Translations under genes and position numbers: made by a program | Notes under the pieces: model-generated | Told to the model about the DNA's origin: nothing | The model's input: the letters and a program-made list of their open reading frames with translations, nothing else | The model's database searches: none | Part shown: piece by piece, positions 17,886 to 26,499 of the stretch | Position numbering within the stretch: position 1 is the first letter of the stretch | Layout: every line of letters begins with the position of its first letter | DNA from: Terriglobia bacterium | Lineage (GTDB): Bacteria > Acidobacteriota > Terriglobia > Bryobacterales > UBA6623 | NCBI GenBank assembly: GCA_009838515.1 | Contig: VXRL01000003.1 | Location: 1 to 64,000 of the forward strand | Length of the DNA stretch: 64,000 nt | Reading direction: 5' to 3'

Positions 17886-19391
17886 CTACCTGGAGCGCCC
17901 CGTTTCTTGCAACCGCAGCAGTTCCGCCAGCAGGTCCGCTCTGATGCCGGGACGGCTCGTTGCGAGGTTTCTCCGCTCGTTGGGATCCTCGCTCAACAGG
18001 TAGAGTTGCATGCGCCCTGGCTCGTCTGGACGCAGCACCGTTCCGCGAGGAGTGGAAAATCCCCCGCTGCCATCCCCTAAGATCAGCTTCCAGTCACCTT
18101 TGCGGATCGCGAAGACGCCGCGCTGGCTGTGGTGGACCACCTGTTCGCGCAGATACGATCCCTTGCCGAGCAGCAGCGGCACTAGGCTGAAACTGTCCTC
18201 GCCGGAGTCTCTTGGCATCTCGAAACCAACGATTTCGCTGATGGTGGCGAATATGTCCGTCAGGCACACGGCGCGATCAGAGACGCTGCCGGCTTGGATC
18301 CGGCCGTCCCAGCGCATTACGAACGGAACGCGGTGGCCGGCCTCCCAAGCGTCGGCCTTGAGGCCTCGCCACGGCGCGTTCGGGACGTGGGAGTAGAGCT
18401 CGGTCACAGTCGAGGTGGCACCAAAGGCGCCGATTCCGCTGCGAGCGGGCGATCCGTTGTCAGATGTGAACAGCACGATGGTGTTCCGGATTGCTCCGGT
18501 CCGCTCCAGAACCTCGACGACCTTGCCCAGTATGGAGTCCATCTGATGCACCCAGTCTCCGTACGGCCCTGCCTCGCTAGCGCCGTGATTCGCGGCGTTC
18601 GGCACGATCGGAGTATGCGGCCCGAGCAATGGCACGTAGAGGAAGAATGGCGTGGATGAGTCTGCCGCTCGCTCTTCGAGCCATTGCAACGCCCGCGCGG
18701 TAATGGTCGGCTGTGCGGCCCAGAGATCCCAGCCCGGAAGCATCGGGCCGCTCCGTTGGCCCTTCTGGGCAGGCATGCGATCCGTGGGTTCGCCTATGAC
18801 ACGATCGTTCTCGATGAAGGCATAAGGCGGGAAGTTCGGCACGTCGTCGCCGAAATAGTAGTCGAAGCCCCGCGTGATCGGGCCTTCCAATACCGGTCTT
18901 GAGAAATCTACCCGCCGCCCGTATGCTTCGTAGTCGCGGCCCACGTTCACGCCCTCCAGTTCCTCGGACAGATAGCCGCCTCCGCTGCGCGGCCAATCCC
19001 AGCCGAGGTGCCACTTGCCAATGCACGCGGTCTTGTACCCGAGCGCTTGGAGGGCCTTGCCCAGAGTCAGGCGATCCTTGTCGATGACCGGTCCGCCCCA
19101 GCTGTTGACGATTCCGGTAGGCAGGCGGGATCGCCAGGGATACCGGCCCGTGAGCAAGCCGTAGCGGGATGGCGTGCACACCGACGAGGCCGTGTGAGCA
19201 TCTGTGAAGCGCATGCCGCGCTCCGCCAAGGCATCGATGTGCGGTGTGGGGATCTTGGAGTTCGGGTTGTAGGCCTGAGCGTCGCCGTAGCCGAGATCGT
19301 CAGCGAACACGATCACGAGGTTGGGCTTGTCGCTTTGGCAAAGCGCAGGGCCAATCCATAGGACTGGCAGCGCGAATCTCAGGAGTTTCAT
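17886..19391 (-). CDS. Arylsulfatase family protein, secreted
   Basis: A 501-aa sulfatase with a Sec signal peptide (residues 1-18, ending ALC-QSD). PNLVIVFADDLGYGD gives the N-terminal calcium ligands; CTPSR at residues 72-76 is the formylglycine motif, followed by GLLTGRYPWR. GKWHLG and FTSDNGSP are the other conserved active-site motifs. This is a close match to the classical arylsulfatase A/N-acetylgalactosamine-6-sulfatase pattern, more canonical than the sulfatases at 15373 and 29793. Start at ATG 19391 is chosen because it begins the signal peptide; GAGG lies 13 nt upstream. Lies just downstream of the mannonate-dehydratase-like gene on the same strand (83-bp gap), so a carbohydrate-degradation unit is plausible. 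Confidence 0.93.
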   Translation of the reverse strand: MKLLRFALPVLWIGPALCQSDKPNLVIVFADDLGYGDAQAYNPNSKIPTPHIDALAERGMRFTDAHTASSVCTPSRYGLLTGRYPWRSRLPTGIVNSWGGPVIDKDRLTLGKALQALGYKTACIGKWHLGWDWPRSGGGYLSEELEGVNVGRDYEAYGRRVDFSRPVLEGPITRGFDYYFGDDVPNFPPYAFIENDRVIGEPTDRMPAQKGQRSGPMLPGWDLWAAQPTITARALQWLEERAADSSTPFFLYVPLLGPHTPIVPNAANHGASEAGPYGDWVHQMDSILGKVVEVLERTGAIRNTIVLFTSDNGSPARSGIGAFGATSTVTELYSHVPNAPWRGLKADAWEAGHRVPFVMRWDGRIQAGSVSDRAVCLTDIFATISEIVGFEMPRDSGEDSFSLVPLLLGKGSYLREQVVHHSQRGVFAIRKGDWKLILGDGSGGFSTPRGTVLRPDEPGRMQLYLLSEDPNERRNLATSRPGIRADLLAELLRLQETGRSR

Positions 19392-19474
19392 GGCTTTGGC
19401 AGACCTCGGCCAGTGTCTCAAACGAACCGGACTTGTTCCAGTACGAACCGATGGCAGCGTGACCCCAGTGCGGA

Positions 19475-20491
19475 TCAAGCCGCCACGGATGCGATCAGCG
19501 CTTGAATGTAGCCCACCGTCCAAGCCCGGCCGCGGTGGCACCAATCATCATCGCCTACCATGCGCGGCACGTGGTCCGGCAGGATAAACCCGCGAAAGCC
19601 GACCTGCTTTAGCGCTCGCATCGTTTCGACCGGATTGCAGTTGCCGTCGCCCAAGAAGCATTCGGTGAAGTCCTCGACCGGACCCTGCACGTCTCGGAAG
19701 TGGACGTAGAAGATCTGCCCCCGCTCGCCGAAGTAGCGGATCGCGTCCAGCACTCCTTCGCCTGCTCGCATCTCGGACCAGCATCCGTGGCAGAAATCTA
19801 ATCCGTGCATGGGGCTGTCAAACTCCTCCATGGCGCATCGGAAGTTCTCGAAGTTCCTGAAGATCCTGCCTACGCCTCCGAGCGCCGGCACAGGAGGATC
19901 GTCTGGATGCAACGCCAATCGCAGCCCGACCTCTTCGCAGACCGGCAGGATGCGCTCCATGAACCAGCGATAGTTTTCCCAGATCTCCTCTTCGGGATAT
20001 TCGCGCTCGGCGGGCGACCCCAGCCAGATCGAGTGGCTCTGGCCATCCCCTGGCCTGACTGCCTTCGCGATCTCGAGCTTGAACGACGTCGCTTCAGCTC
20101 CGCCGCGCACCGGCGTGGTGCGAGAGGTTCGCCACACGCCCGCCGGCATGAAGGCATAGCCGAGGATCGGGATGCCAGCTCGGGCGACGTTCCGGATCGT
20201 GTAGGCCATGTTCTCGAGCTGCGCCTCGCGACCCGGCTGGCCAAGCATGATGCGGTCGTAGAACCCTCGGGGCACGTTTTCGATGGCGATCAGGCGCAGC
20301 TGCGCGTCTCTTGCTTGGGCCGCCAAGCGGGCGAGATCCTCATACTCCCAGCGCTCTCGCCCTGGTAGTGCGGGGGTGTTGAGCTGAAAGTCGTCGCAGC
20401 CGCACTGCTTGATGAACTGGAGGAGTGCCGGCGTGATTTCTTGGAACTGGCCCAGTCCGACGCGCATCGGAAGTTGGTCAATGTCGATCAT
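19475..20491 (-). CDS. Mannonate dehydratase (UxuA) family TIM-barrel protein
   Basis: A 338-aa protein with UxuA-family motifs: LALHPDDPPVPALGGVGRIF, GLDFCHGCWSEM, FYVHFRDVQG, and GFILPDHVPRMVGDD near the C-terminus. Mannonate dehydratase removes water from D-mannonate to give 2-keto-3-deoxygluconate in hexuronate breakdown and needs a divalent metal bound by Cys, His and Asp residues of these motifs. It is shorter than E. coli UxuA (394 aa) but near the length of environmental homologues. The adjacent sulfatase gene suggests use of sulfated uronate-containing glycans. It could act on a different acid sugar. ATG start at 20491, with GGGAAAA upstream. Confidence 0.82.
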   Translation of the reverse strand: MIDIDQLPMRVGLGQFQEITPALLQFIKQCGCDDFQLNTPALPGRERWEYEDLARLAAQARDAQLRLIAIENVPRGFYDRIMLGQPGREAQLENMAYTIRNVARAGIPILGYAFMPAGVWRTSRTTPVRGGAEATSFKLEIAKAVRPGDGQSHSIWLGSPAEREYPEEEIWENYRWFMERILPVCEEVGLRLALHPDDPPVPALGGVGRIFRNFENFRCAMEEFDSPMHGLDFCHGCWSEMRAGEGVLDAIRYFGERGQIFYVHFRDVQGPVEDFTECFLGDGNCNPVETMRALKQVGFRGFILPDHVPRMVGDDDWCHRGRAWTVGYIQALIASVAA

Positions 20492-20981
20492 GGGTTTTCC
20501 CGGACGAGAGTGCGAGACTGGCCGCTATCGGAGAGATCGGATCCCGGAAACGAGTTTCGTGGCGGTACTCCGATGATCGGCTGAGTCTCGACCGATTCAA
20601 GGAGTATACGCCGATCCAGCTCGCGATAGTGCCCCAGGTGAGGTCCGCTCTCGGCATCGAAGGCCGATGATGCCGACTCGGGTGGTCCAAGTACCGACGC
20701 ACGCGTCTGCGTGGATCTCTGTTCGGCGCGTCGGTCGGCAGAGCCCGGGTCCCGCGGCAGCGAGACGAAGTCCATCACGGATTCACCGATTCAGGGACAA
20801 TTCAGAGGACGCGATGCCAGTCCGGGCACCGCGAGTCACGGACTGGGGTTGGCAGCATTCCGAGGGGCAGGTTCGTGTGGGCGACGGTGCCGTGGGCCAC
20901 GATGTCCCGCGGAGAGGCCGGGCCGTCCGGTCTCCGCTGGCGCGTGCGCCAATAATGCTGCTGCGGTCGGGAAGCGACAGT
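20492..20981. other. Divergent intergenic region, no gene recognised
   Basis: About 490 bp between the mannonate-dehydratase-like gene (minus) and the LolA-like gene (plus). Open frames here are low-complexity Arg/Pro-rich translations typical of GC-rich noncoding sequence. GGGAAG at 20969-20974 is the ribosome-binding site that sets the downstream GTG start. No further structure was seen. Confidence 0.5.
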
Positions 20982-21911
20982 GTGACGATTCATGGTGTAA
21001 GGCATGCGCGACAGGCCGCGAACGCTACCTTCGCCATCATGCTGTACGCCTTGCAGCCGGTCATTTCGGAGGGGGCCGCCGATGCTGTCGAATCCACCGT
21101 AGGTGAGCTGCCCTCGGCGGAGACGATTCTCGAGCACACATTTGACCGGGCAAAGGCGCGCGACGAGGCCGGCGTCGAACTCAGCTTCGAGAGCGTCGTG
21201 CTGTCAACTGTGGAAACGATCGGACCGCAGGGTGAGGTTAGCGAGACCGAGACGCGCCGCTGGCGCCGCTACCCACTGGAGCGGGAAGTCTACGAGGAAC
21301 TTGTTGAATTAGACGGTGCACCATTGTCGCCCAGCCAGATTTACAAGGAGTCCCGCAAAAGGGAAGCATTCGTCAGGTCCGCGCGCAGGCGGTCGGTCCG
21401 GGGGTACGAGCGCGACGCCAAGGAGCGAAGGCTGCGCTTTGGCCGTCATCTCATGGGGCGCTACAGGACTGTGGTCGCGGGTACCGAATCGGTTCGCGGC
21501 GATGACTGCTGGGTGCTGGCGTTCGAGCCGCGCGAGGGTCCTCTTCCTTCGAGCGGTGCGATGGATCGTGCGCTCAACCTATCCAGTGGTCGCCTCTGGA
21601 TTCGCAAGGCCGATCATGAATTGGCCCGGGTCGAGTTCGAGATGAGGGGCCCTGTCCGCTACCTGTGGGGGTTGTTTGCCACCCTGCGCCAAGCGTCTGG
21701 AGAGATCGATTTCAGGCAGGTTGAGCCGGGAATCTGGCTGCTGAGTCGCTTCCAGATCGAGCTGGATCTGCGGCTCTTGGCTGGCATGAAGGCCGTTTGC
21801 AAGCGTATCCACAACCACCGGGTCGACTACCGGCGGGTGGGACCGGATGCATCTACGGACGGACCAGGCAGGCCATGGGACCGACGCGCTCGATCTCTTG
21901 GTGTGCAGTGA
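20982..21911 (+). CDS. Exported LolA/LppX-like outer-membrane lipoprotein-sorting-type protein
   Basis: A 309-aa hypothetical exported protein. The N-terminus has a basic region, a hydrophobic stretch (ATFAIMLYALQPV) and a plausible cleavage site near SEGAADA. The mature part is beta-rich, with GRYRTVVAGTESVRGDDCWVL, SSGRLWIRKADHELARVEF and ASGEIDFRQVEPGIWLLSRF, the pattern of LolA-fold lipoprotein-sorting relatives that bind lipids in a half-barrel. GTG start at 20982 is preferred because GGGAAG lies 7 nt upstream; in-frame ATG 20955 and earlier starts lack one. Function is unproven. No Lol transporter gene is adjacent. Confidence 0.6.
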   Translation: MTIHGVRHARQAANATFAIMLYALQPVISEGAADAVESTVGELPSAETILEHTFDRAKARDEAGVELSFESVVLSTVETIGPQGEVSETETRRWRRYPLEREVYEELVELDGAPLSPSQIYKESRKREAFVRSARRRSVRGYERDAKERRLRFGRHLMGRYRTVVAGTESVRGDDCWVLAFEPREGPLPSSGAMDRALNLSSGRLWIRKADHELARVEFEMRGPVRYLWGLFATLRQASGEIDFRQVEPGIWLLSRFQIELDLRLLAGMKAVCKRIHNHRVDYRRVGPDASTDGPGRPWDRRARSLGVQ

Positions 21912-22032
21912 CGCCCCGGCACTCGGCTGGCATCTCGGGTTCGGGAGTCGGGACCATGGGTGGGCGCTCCAGTCGGTCGGACCGGTTCTAGGTTGCCAAG
22001 TCCGTCGACCCGGCGCACGGGCGAGAAGGAGG

Positions 22033-22908
22033 CTACGCTACTTCGACAACAGCGATGCCGAAGAGCCCCGGAATCTCCTTTGCCGTTTCCCCTTTACAAC
22101 GACCGTAGGACTTCCCAAGGTCCGATACCGGAAGTGCGGCCAGGGTTCGGAAACCACATTCTGCCGCCACTGCCCGCATCTCCGAAAGCGAGTACTGAGC
22201 CCGCATAGGCTCGCCGCGGTTGGCGACAAAGCTCAGCAGGTTGCGCCGCATGTCGGCATGTGCCTGCTGGCAGGACGCCCCGTCCAGCAGCCAGTCCAAG
22301 GCAAGCCGCGTACCCGCAGGAAGGGTGCCAGACAGCGATTGCAAAGTCGCGCGCAGTGTATCGACTTCGATGTAGTACGCCACCCCTAGCAGCGAGATGC
22401 ACGAGAGTCGTGTTCTGGAGAACGGTGAGTCTAGCAGTGCATCTACCGGTGACACGTGCGAGAGGTCTGCTGCAACGAAGTGGTGATTGGAGCCGATGGG
22501 GAGACCTGCTCTCCTGAGGCGCCTCAACTTGCGACGCTGCGTGACCGGATGGTCGACCTCGAAGACCTGGATGCGCTTCATCAGGTCGGGCCGGCGGAAG
22601 GCGAAGGAATCCATCCCGGGGCCTAGGATCACATATTGCTCCGCTCCGTTGTGGACCGCTTCCTCAATGGCTTCTTCGGCAAAGCGGGCACGCGCCGCAA
22701 TGCTAGCTGCGACCGGGAGGATTTTGGAGGACACAGCCCTAGCTAGTAGCCGCTCGAACGGCCGCACCCTGAGAGCTAGCCCGAGGATGGGCCCGCACAG
22801 CCTCGCCGCGTACTGATCCTCGAAGAGCGGTGCCGGTGTCCTCAAGTGCCATGCACGACACGCGGCGGCCAAGTCCGCAGTGGAAACGCCGTGGGAGGGA
22901 AGCGACAT
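22033..22908 (-). CDS. Class I SAM-dependent methyltransferase (TIGR00027/LCMT-like)
   Basis: A 291-aa protein. Residues 70-110 carry the SAM-binding region: AIEEAVHNGAEQYVILGPGMDSFAFR, which is the EAVxxGxxQVVxLGAGxDTxAxR signature of the TIGR00027 leucine-carboxyl-methyltransferase-like family, followed by FEVDHPVTQRRKL with the acidic ribose ligand. The motif LGVAYYIEVDTLRATL is the downstream family motif. Members in bacteria often modify polyketides or other small molecules; the substrate here is unknown. ATG start at 22908 without a clear ribosome-binding site. Convergent with the LolA-like gene. Confidence 0.85.
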   Translation of the reverse strand: MSLPSHGVSTADLAAACRAWHLRTPAPLFEDQYAARLCGPILGLALRVRPFERLLARAVSSKILPVAASIAARARFAEEAIEEAVHNGAEQYVILGPGMDSFAFRRPDLMKRIQVFEVDHPVTQRRKLRRLRRAGLPIGSNHHFVAADLSHVSPVDALLDSPFSRTRLSCISLLGVAYYIEVDTLRATLQSLSGTLPAGTRLALDWLLDGASCQQAHADMRRNLLSFVANRGEPMRAQYSLSEMRAVAAECGFRTLAALPVSDLGKSYGRCKGETAKEIPGLFGIAVVEVA

Positions 22909-23180
22909 TGCTGGGACGGAGTGGCTCCGACCGTCAGGCGAAGTCTCCCGGCGGACTGAAGCAATGATAGGGAATTAGAGGCATGACTGCCGAAGCCCCC
23001 ACATCCAAGGCTTGCGCTGTTGCGGGATGTACTGCAACATTGCCGGGTGCCGTCAAACCCAGCGAGGTTCTCGCGCAGGTATCGCGGAGCGCTCGTCCGG
23101 AGGCTGCAGCCCTGCAGGGCTTCGTCCAGAACAAAGCCTCACAAGACCGTAACGGTTGCGGCAATTGCAGAGCTGAATGC

Positions 23181-24656
23181 TCACCGGGCGTATCTTCGGC
23201 TAAACGCTTCCCGAGCTGCCTCTCGCGCCGCTTTCTCAGCGTCACTGGTCCGGCCCAAGAACCAGCGATGCATTTCCGACTCCAGGATCGAGTTCAGCTT
23301 TGCTTCGAGCCGCCTCGCCGCCGCCGCTCGCGGGCCTGTCCGATTGTGCTCGATCAGTTCGCGCAACTGCGGCACGAGTTCCATGTAGAAGCGGTGAGCC
23401 ACCTCGTACATGCCGTGCCACTGTGTGTAGTCGGGGGCCATCATTGCCGCTCCATGCCTGGCCCGACGCCCCTCGTGGTGCCACAGGAAGAAGTAGGTGA
23501 ACTCCAACTCTTCGTCGAATTCGACGCTGGTAAGAAGCCCGCTAGAACGAGCCATCTGGAACAGTTCGGTCGATGGCCGCCCGAACTTGTCGTTGTAGAG
23601 CTCCACTAGGTCGTCATACTGCTTGTACCAGTTGCCGACCCATTCCGGGCCGTGGCAGCTCTCGCAGACGTTGCGCATGTCGCGCCTGCGGTCCTCCCAA
23701 CTCTTGACCTGCTCGCCTTGTTGGATCGCGGCGGCATCGATCTTCTCTGATATCGGAGGTCGCAGTGTCCAAGAAATCCGCTCTCCGACATCGTGCGTCA
23801 GGGGCAGATCCCGCGTTGCGCTCATGTGGCAGCTCGTGCAGGTTGGACCTTGTTCGAAATGGTGGCCAGGAATCCACTCCTCTTCCTCCATCATTGGCTC
23901 GAAGCGGTCTCGGTTCGCCTCGAACGCGATTCCGTGCTTGGAGGCTTGGTACACCTCGAGCTGAGGGTGGTCGGGGCCGAGGTGGCAGCGACCGCAGTTC
24001 TCCGGCGCCCGGGCTTGCGCCCGCGAAAAGTCGTGGCGCAGGTGGCAAGCCGTGCACGAGCCGCGAGAGCCGTCCGGATTGATGCGCCCGATGCCCGTGT
24101 TCGGCCACGTTGCCGGGTCCAGCCTGCCGCCCTCCAAGACCTTGACCTCGGAGCCGTGGCATTGCAGGCAGCCGCTCACCGCTGCGGCCGAAGTAGCAAC
24201 TTTGTTGCCGGCGTCGTCAAAGCGCACGAACCCCTCGACCACCTCGGCTAGGACGTTGTCCAGGCTCCCTAGGATCTCGCCGCCACGGGAGTGGTGGCTG
24301 GCATCGAATTCGGCTGTCTCTTGGGCGTGGCACTCGGCGCAATCTGGCGGCGTCACGATGGTCGAGACCAGCGAGCCCTCGTGCTCGTAGCCATCGATGT
24401 CGCCCGGCTGGGCCTGGTGACATTGCAAGCAGCCAATACCTGATCTGGCGTGCTCGCTGATCTCCCACTGGCCGACGATGCCAGGGGACTTCACGCGATG
24501 GCAAGCGACGCAGTCCGCGTTTTCGCTAGTCACCACGGCGTCGGGCGCCCGTACGATCCGCCTGCGACCCCCTTCCACCCAAGCCACGATCAACAGGGAG
24601 ATCATGAACAGAGCCGCGAGGCCGATGATCAGTGTCTGCTTTCGTTCCAAGGTCAC
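23181..24656 (-). CDS. Octaheme c-type cytochrome, hydroxylamine oxidoreductase (HAO) family
   Basis: A 491-aa protein with one N-terminal membrane anchor (about residues 8-27) and eight CxxCH heme sites, starting at residues 49, 76, 106, 163, 201, 221, 273 and 331. After the hemes comes HHEGRRARHGAAMMAPDYTQWHGMYE, split here as HHEGRRARHGAAMM and APDYTQWHGMYE, a layout shared by the HAO octaheme family. Tyr residues in DYTQWHGMY are candidates for the heme crosslink that separates oxidative from reductive HAO forms; alignment is needed to decide. It is the last gene of a Rieske-cytochrome b-octaheme operon (16-bp gap), so it probably exchanges electrons with the quinone pool as hydroxylamine or hydrazine oxidase, or nitrite reductase. 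Substrate and direction are unknown. Confidence 0.88.
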   Translation of the reverse strand: MTLERKQTLIIGLAALFMISLLIVAWVEGGRRRIVRAPDAVVTSENADCVACHRVKSPGIVGQWEISEHARSGIGCLQCHQAQPGDIDGYEHEGSLVSTIVTPPDCAECHAQETAEFDASHHSRGGEILGSLDNVLAEVVEGFVRFDDAGNKVATSAAAVSGCLQCHGSEVKVLEGGRLDPATWPNTGIGRINPDGSRGSCTACHLRHDFSRAQARAPENCGRCHLGPDHPQLEVYQASKHGIAFEANRDRFEPMMEEEEWIPGHHFEQGPTCTSCHMSATRDLPLTHDVGERISWTLRPPISEKIDAAAIQQGEQVKSWEDRRRDMRNVCESCHGPEWVGNWYKQYDDLVELYNDKFGRPSTELFQMARSSGLLTSVEFDEELEFTYFFLWHHEGRRARHGAAMMAPDYTQWHGMYEVAHRFYMELVPQLRELIEHNRTGPRAAAARRLEAKLNSILESEMHRWFLGRTSDAEKAAREAAREAFSRRYAR

Positions 24657-24672
24657 GGTGGTATCAACCCTC

Positions 24673-25731
24673 CTACGTCATCAGATACAAGGCTTCCCAC
24701 ACGGTCAACGCCAGCAGCAGCACTGCCGCCGCTCCGCCGACCGCCATGCTGATTTCGCTCTCCGGATGGCGCTTGCGAATCCGGCCATCGATCACGGGCC
24801 ACAGCACGATCAACAGCAGGAACAGCCCCTGTGTCACTACCGCCACTTGGTCCGGCATCAGTTTGAGCCAGCGAAACGCCCAGAAGAAGTACCACTCCGG
24901 CTTGATGTGCTCCGGCGTCTCCATCGCATCGGCTCTTTCGCCGAGATCCGCCGGGAAGATCAGAGCCAGGCATGTCAGGAAGAACATCAAGAACAGCGCC
25001 AACGCGACTTCCGTCAGGAAGTGGTTGGGAAAGAAAGGAAACGGCTCGGAATCGGAGGTGTTTGGCGAGCCCAACTCCGAGACGCCGTGGGCGCGGACTA
25101 GGTAAATGTGGATCGCGAGGCAGCCGATCATCAGCGTTGGAATCGCCCCGATGTGGAGCACGAAGAGCCGGGTGAGCATGTTTTGGCCGACGGTATCGCC
25201 GCCGCGCAAGAAAGCCGCCAGCTGATCCCCCATGATCGGAATCGCCGAGAGGATGTTCGCCGCCACCGTGGCGCCCCAGTAGGAGAGCTGCTCCCACACC
25301 AAGGAGTACCCCGTGAAGCCTGCGCCGAGAGTCAGCAGGAGCAAGGCACAACCGACCATCCAGTTCAGTTCTCGCGGGGGCCGGTACGCTCCCGTGAAGA
25401 AGACCCGCAGCATGTGGAGCAGCATCGCGATGATCATCAGGTGCGAAGACCACTTGTGGATGCTGCGCAAGTAGCTTCCGAATCGAACCTCGTCGCTGAT
25501 CGCGGCAACGCTGTCGTAGGCGAATTCCGGGCTGGGAACGTAGTAGAACGTCAGCAGGATGCCGCTCGCGATCTGAACGAGGAACAAGTACGCGGGCGTT
25601 CCGCCGATGCACCACCACCAACGCCTGAGGTGTCCGGGAATCGGCTCGCTCCCGATCGCCGTGAGGGCCTCTTGGTCCACGGGGAACCGTGACAGCAGCC
25701 ACTGTGCGGGATCGCTCAGCCAACGCCTCAT
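24673..25731 (-). CDS. Cytochrome b of a bc/b6f-type complex
   Basis: A 352-aa membrane protein holding two b hemes and the quinol-oxidation site. Heme ligands are in IHKWSSHLMIIAMLLH (13 residues between ligand His) and HIGAIPTLMIGCLAIH (14 residues between), the latter b6-like spacing. GAYRPPRELNWMVG and the Qo-site PEWY motif (PEWYFFWAF) are present, so N-terminal and subunit-IV-like parts are fused. The start at 25731 overlaps the Rieske stop by 4 bp (ATGA). The next gene is an octaheme cytochrome where a cytochrome c1 or f would normally be, so the complex probably passes electrons between quinone and that multiheme protein. Confidence 0.95.
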   Translation of the reverse strand: MRRWLSDPAQWLLSRFPVDQEALTAIGSEPIPGHLRRWWWCIGGTPAYLFLVQIASGILLTFYYVPSPEFAYDSVAAISDEVRFGSYLRSIHKWSSHLMIIAMLLHMLRVFFTGAYRPPRELNWMVGCALLLLTLGAGFTGYSLVWEQLSYWGATVAANILSAIPIMGDQLAAFLRGGDTVGQNMLTRLFVLHIGAIPTLMIGCLAIHIYLVRAHGVSELGSPNTSDSEPFPFFPNHFLTEVALALFLMFFLTCLALIFPADLGERADAMETPEHIKPEWYFFWAFRWLKLMPDQVAVVTQGLFLLLIVLWPVIDGRIRKRHPESEISMAVGGAAAVLLLALTVWEALYLMT

Positions 25732-26216
25732 CCCGTGTTCACGACCGCATACAGCGAGTTTCCGTCGACTTCCAAGTGATAGGCTTGCAGCCGCTGGCCG
25801 GCTTGGGCGGGAGGGCCGGAAATTCCCTCGCCATCCGCACTGAACACGCCCGCGTGGCACGGGCAGAGGTACTGGTCCGCGCCGTCGTCGTAATGCACCC
25901 GGCAGCCAAGATGCGGGCAGCGGTCCGAGTACCCCCGAAACGCCAATCCGCTCGGCGTCTCCTCGCTGTGGCCGCAGGTGACGACGAGGTGATCGCCTGA
26001 CGGCATTTCGAAGACGCGGCTGAGGCCCGGGGCGAAGGCGGAGGCGAATCCAAGGAACACGCGCTGTGCCCGGGCGCCGCGCCTCGCCGGCAGCAGGAAT
26101 GCTACGGCGAACCCAGTTAGCGTGCCGAAGGTTGCGGCGAGACTGCCGAGCACAGCTGCTCCAAGCCACCGCCGACGCGGCTCGATTCGATCTTGCGCGC
26201 TGGCCTCAGAGTCCAC
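25728..26216 (-). CDS. Rieske iron-sulfur subunit of the bc-type complex
   Basis: A 162-aa protein with one N-terminal membrane segment (LGAAVLGSLAATFGTLTGFA) and a Rieske domain: CPHLGCRVH and CPCHAGVF bind the [2Fe-2S] cluster by two Cys and two His; the extra Cys residues form the usual disulfide. GTG 26216 is preferred as start because TAGAAT lies 10 nt upstream and the residues before it are not family-like; an ATG at 26279 would add 21 residues. It is the first gene of the three-gene respiratory operon and is coupled to cytochrome b by a 4-bp overlap. Confidence 0.92.
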   Translation of the reverse strand: MDSEASAQDRIEPRRRWLGAAVLGSLAATFGTLTGFAVAFLLPARRGARAQRVFLGFASAFAPGLSRVFEMPSGDHLVVTCGHSEETPSGLAFRGYSDRCPHLGCRVHYDDGADQYLCPCHAGVFSADGEGISGPPAQAGQRLQAYHLEVDGNSLYAVVNTG

Positions 26217-26487
26217 GCTTCGTCTAATTCTAAACCCGTGGCTCAGCGCTCGATTGTCGGGGCAGCTTGGCCATCGCAACCATCGATTCTCCCGGTCTTG
26301 GCCGGATCCGACGGGCCTTGGCTGACGCTAACCGAGGAGGGCGCCGTGGGCCATTACACACCGTTCTGGCAGGAGTCGAAGGCGGACTGCGATTAGCATC
26401 CCCGGACCGTTGGTGGCGACGTCTCGGCCAGCTCGCCGGCGACAGCCGCTTGGTCCTCCAACGTAAAGGGTGCATTGCTATTTCGGC

Positions 26488-26493
26488 CATAAT
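26488..26493 (+). promoter_or_regulatory. -10-like CATAAT, leaderless position for the M81 gene
   Basis: CATAAT ends 6 nt before GTG 26500 and no Shine-Dalgarno lies between, so the mRNA may begin at the start codon. Confidence 0.42.
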
Positions 26494-26499
26494 CGACTC

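Noticed and set aside
23181..24656. Claim that this organism is a nitrifier
   Set aside because: HAO-family cytochromes also reduce nitrite; no amo or other nitrification genes are seen here.
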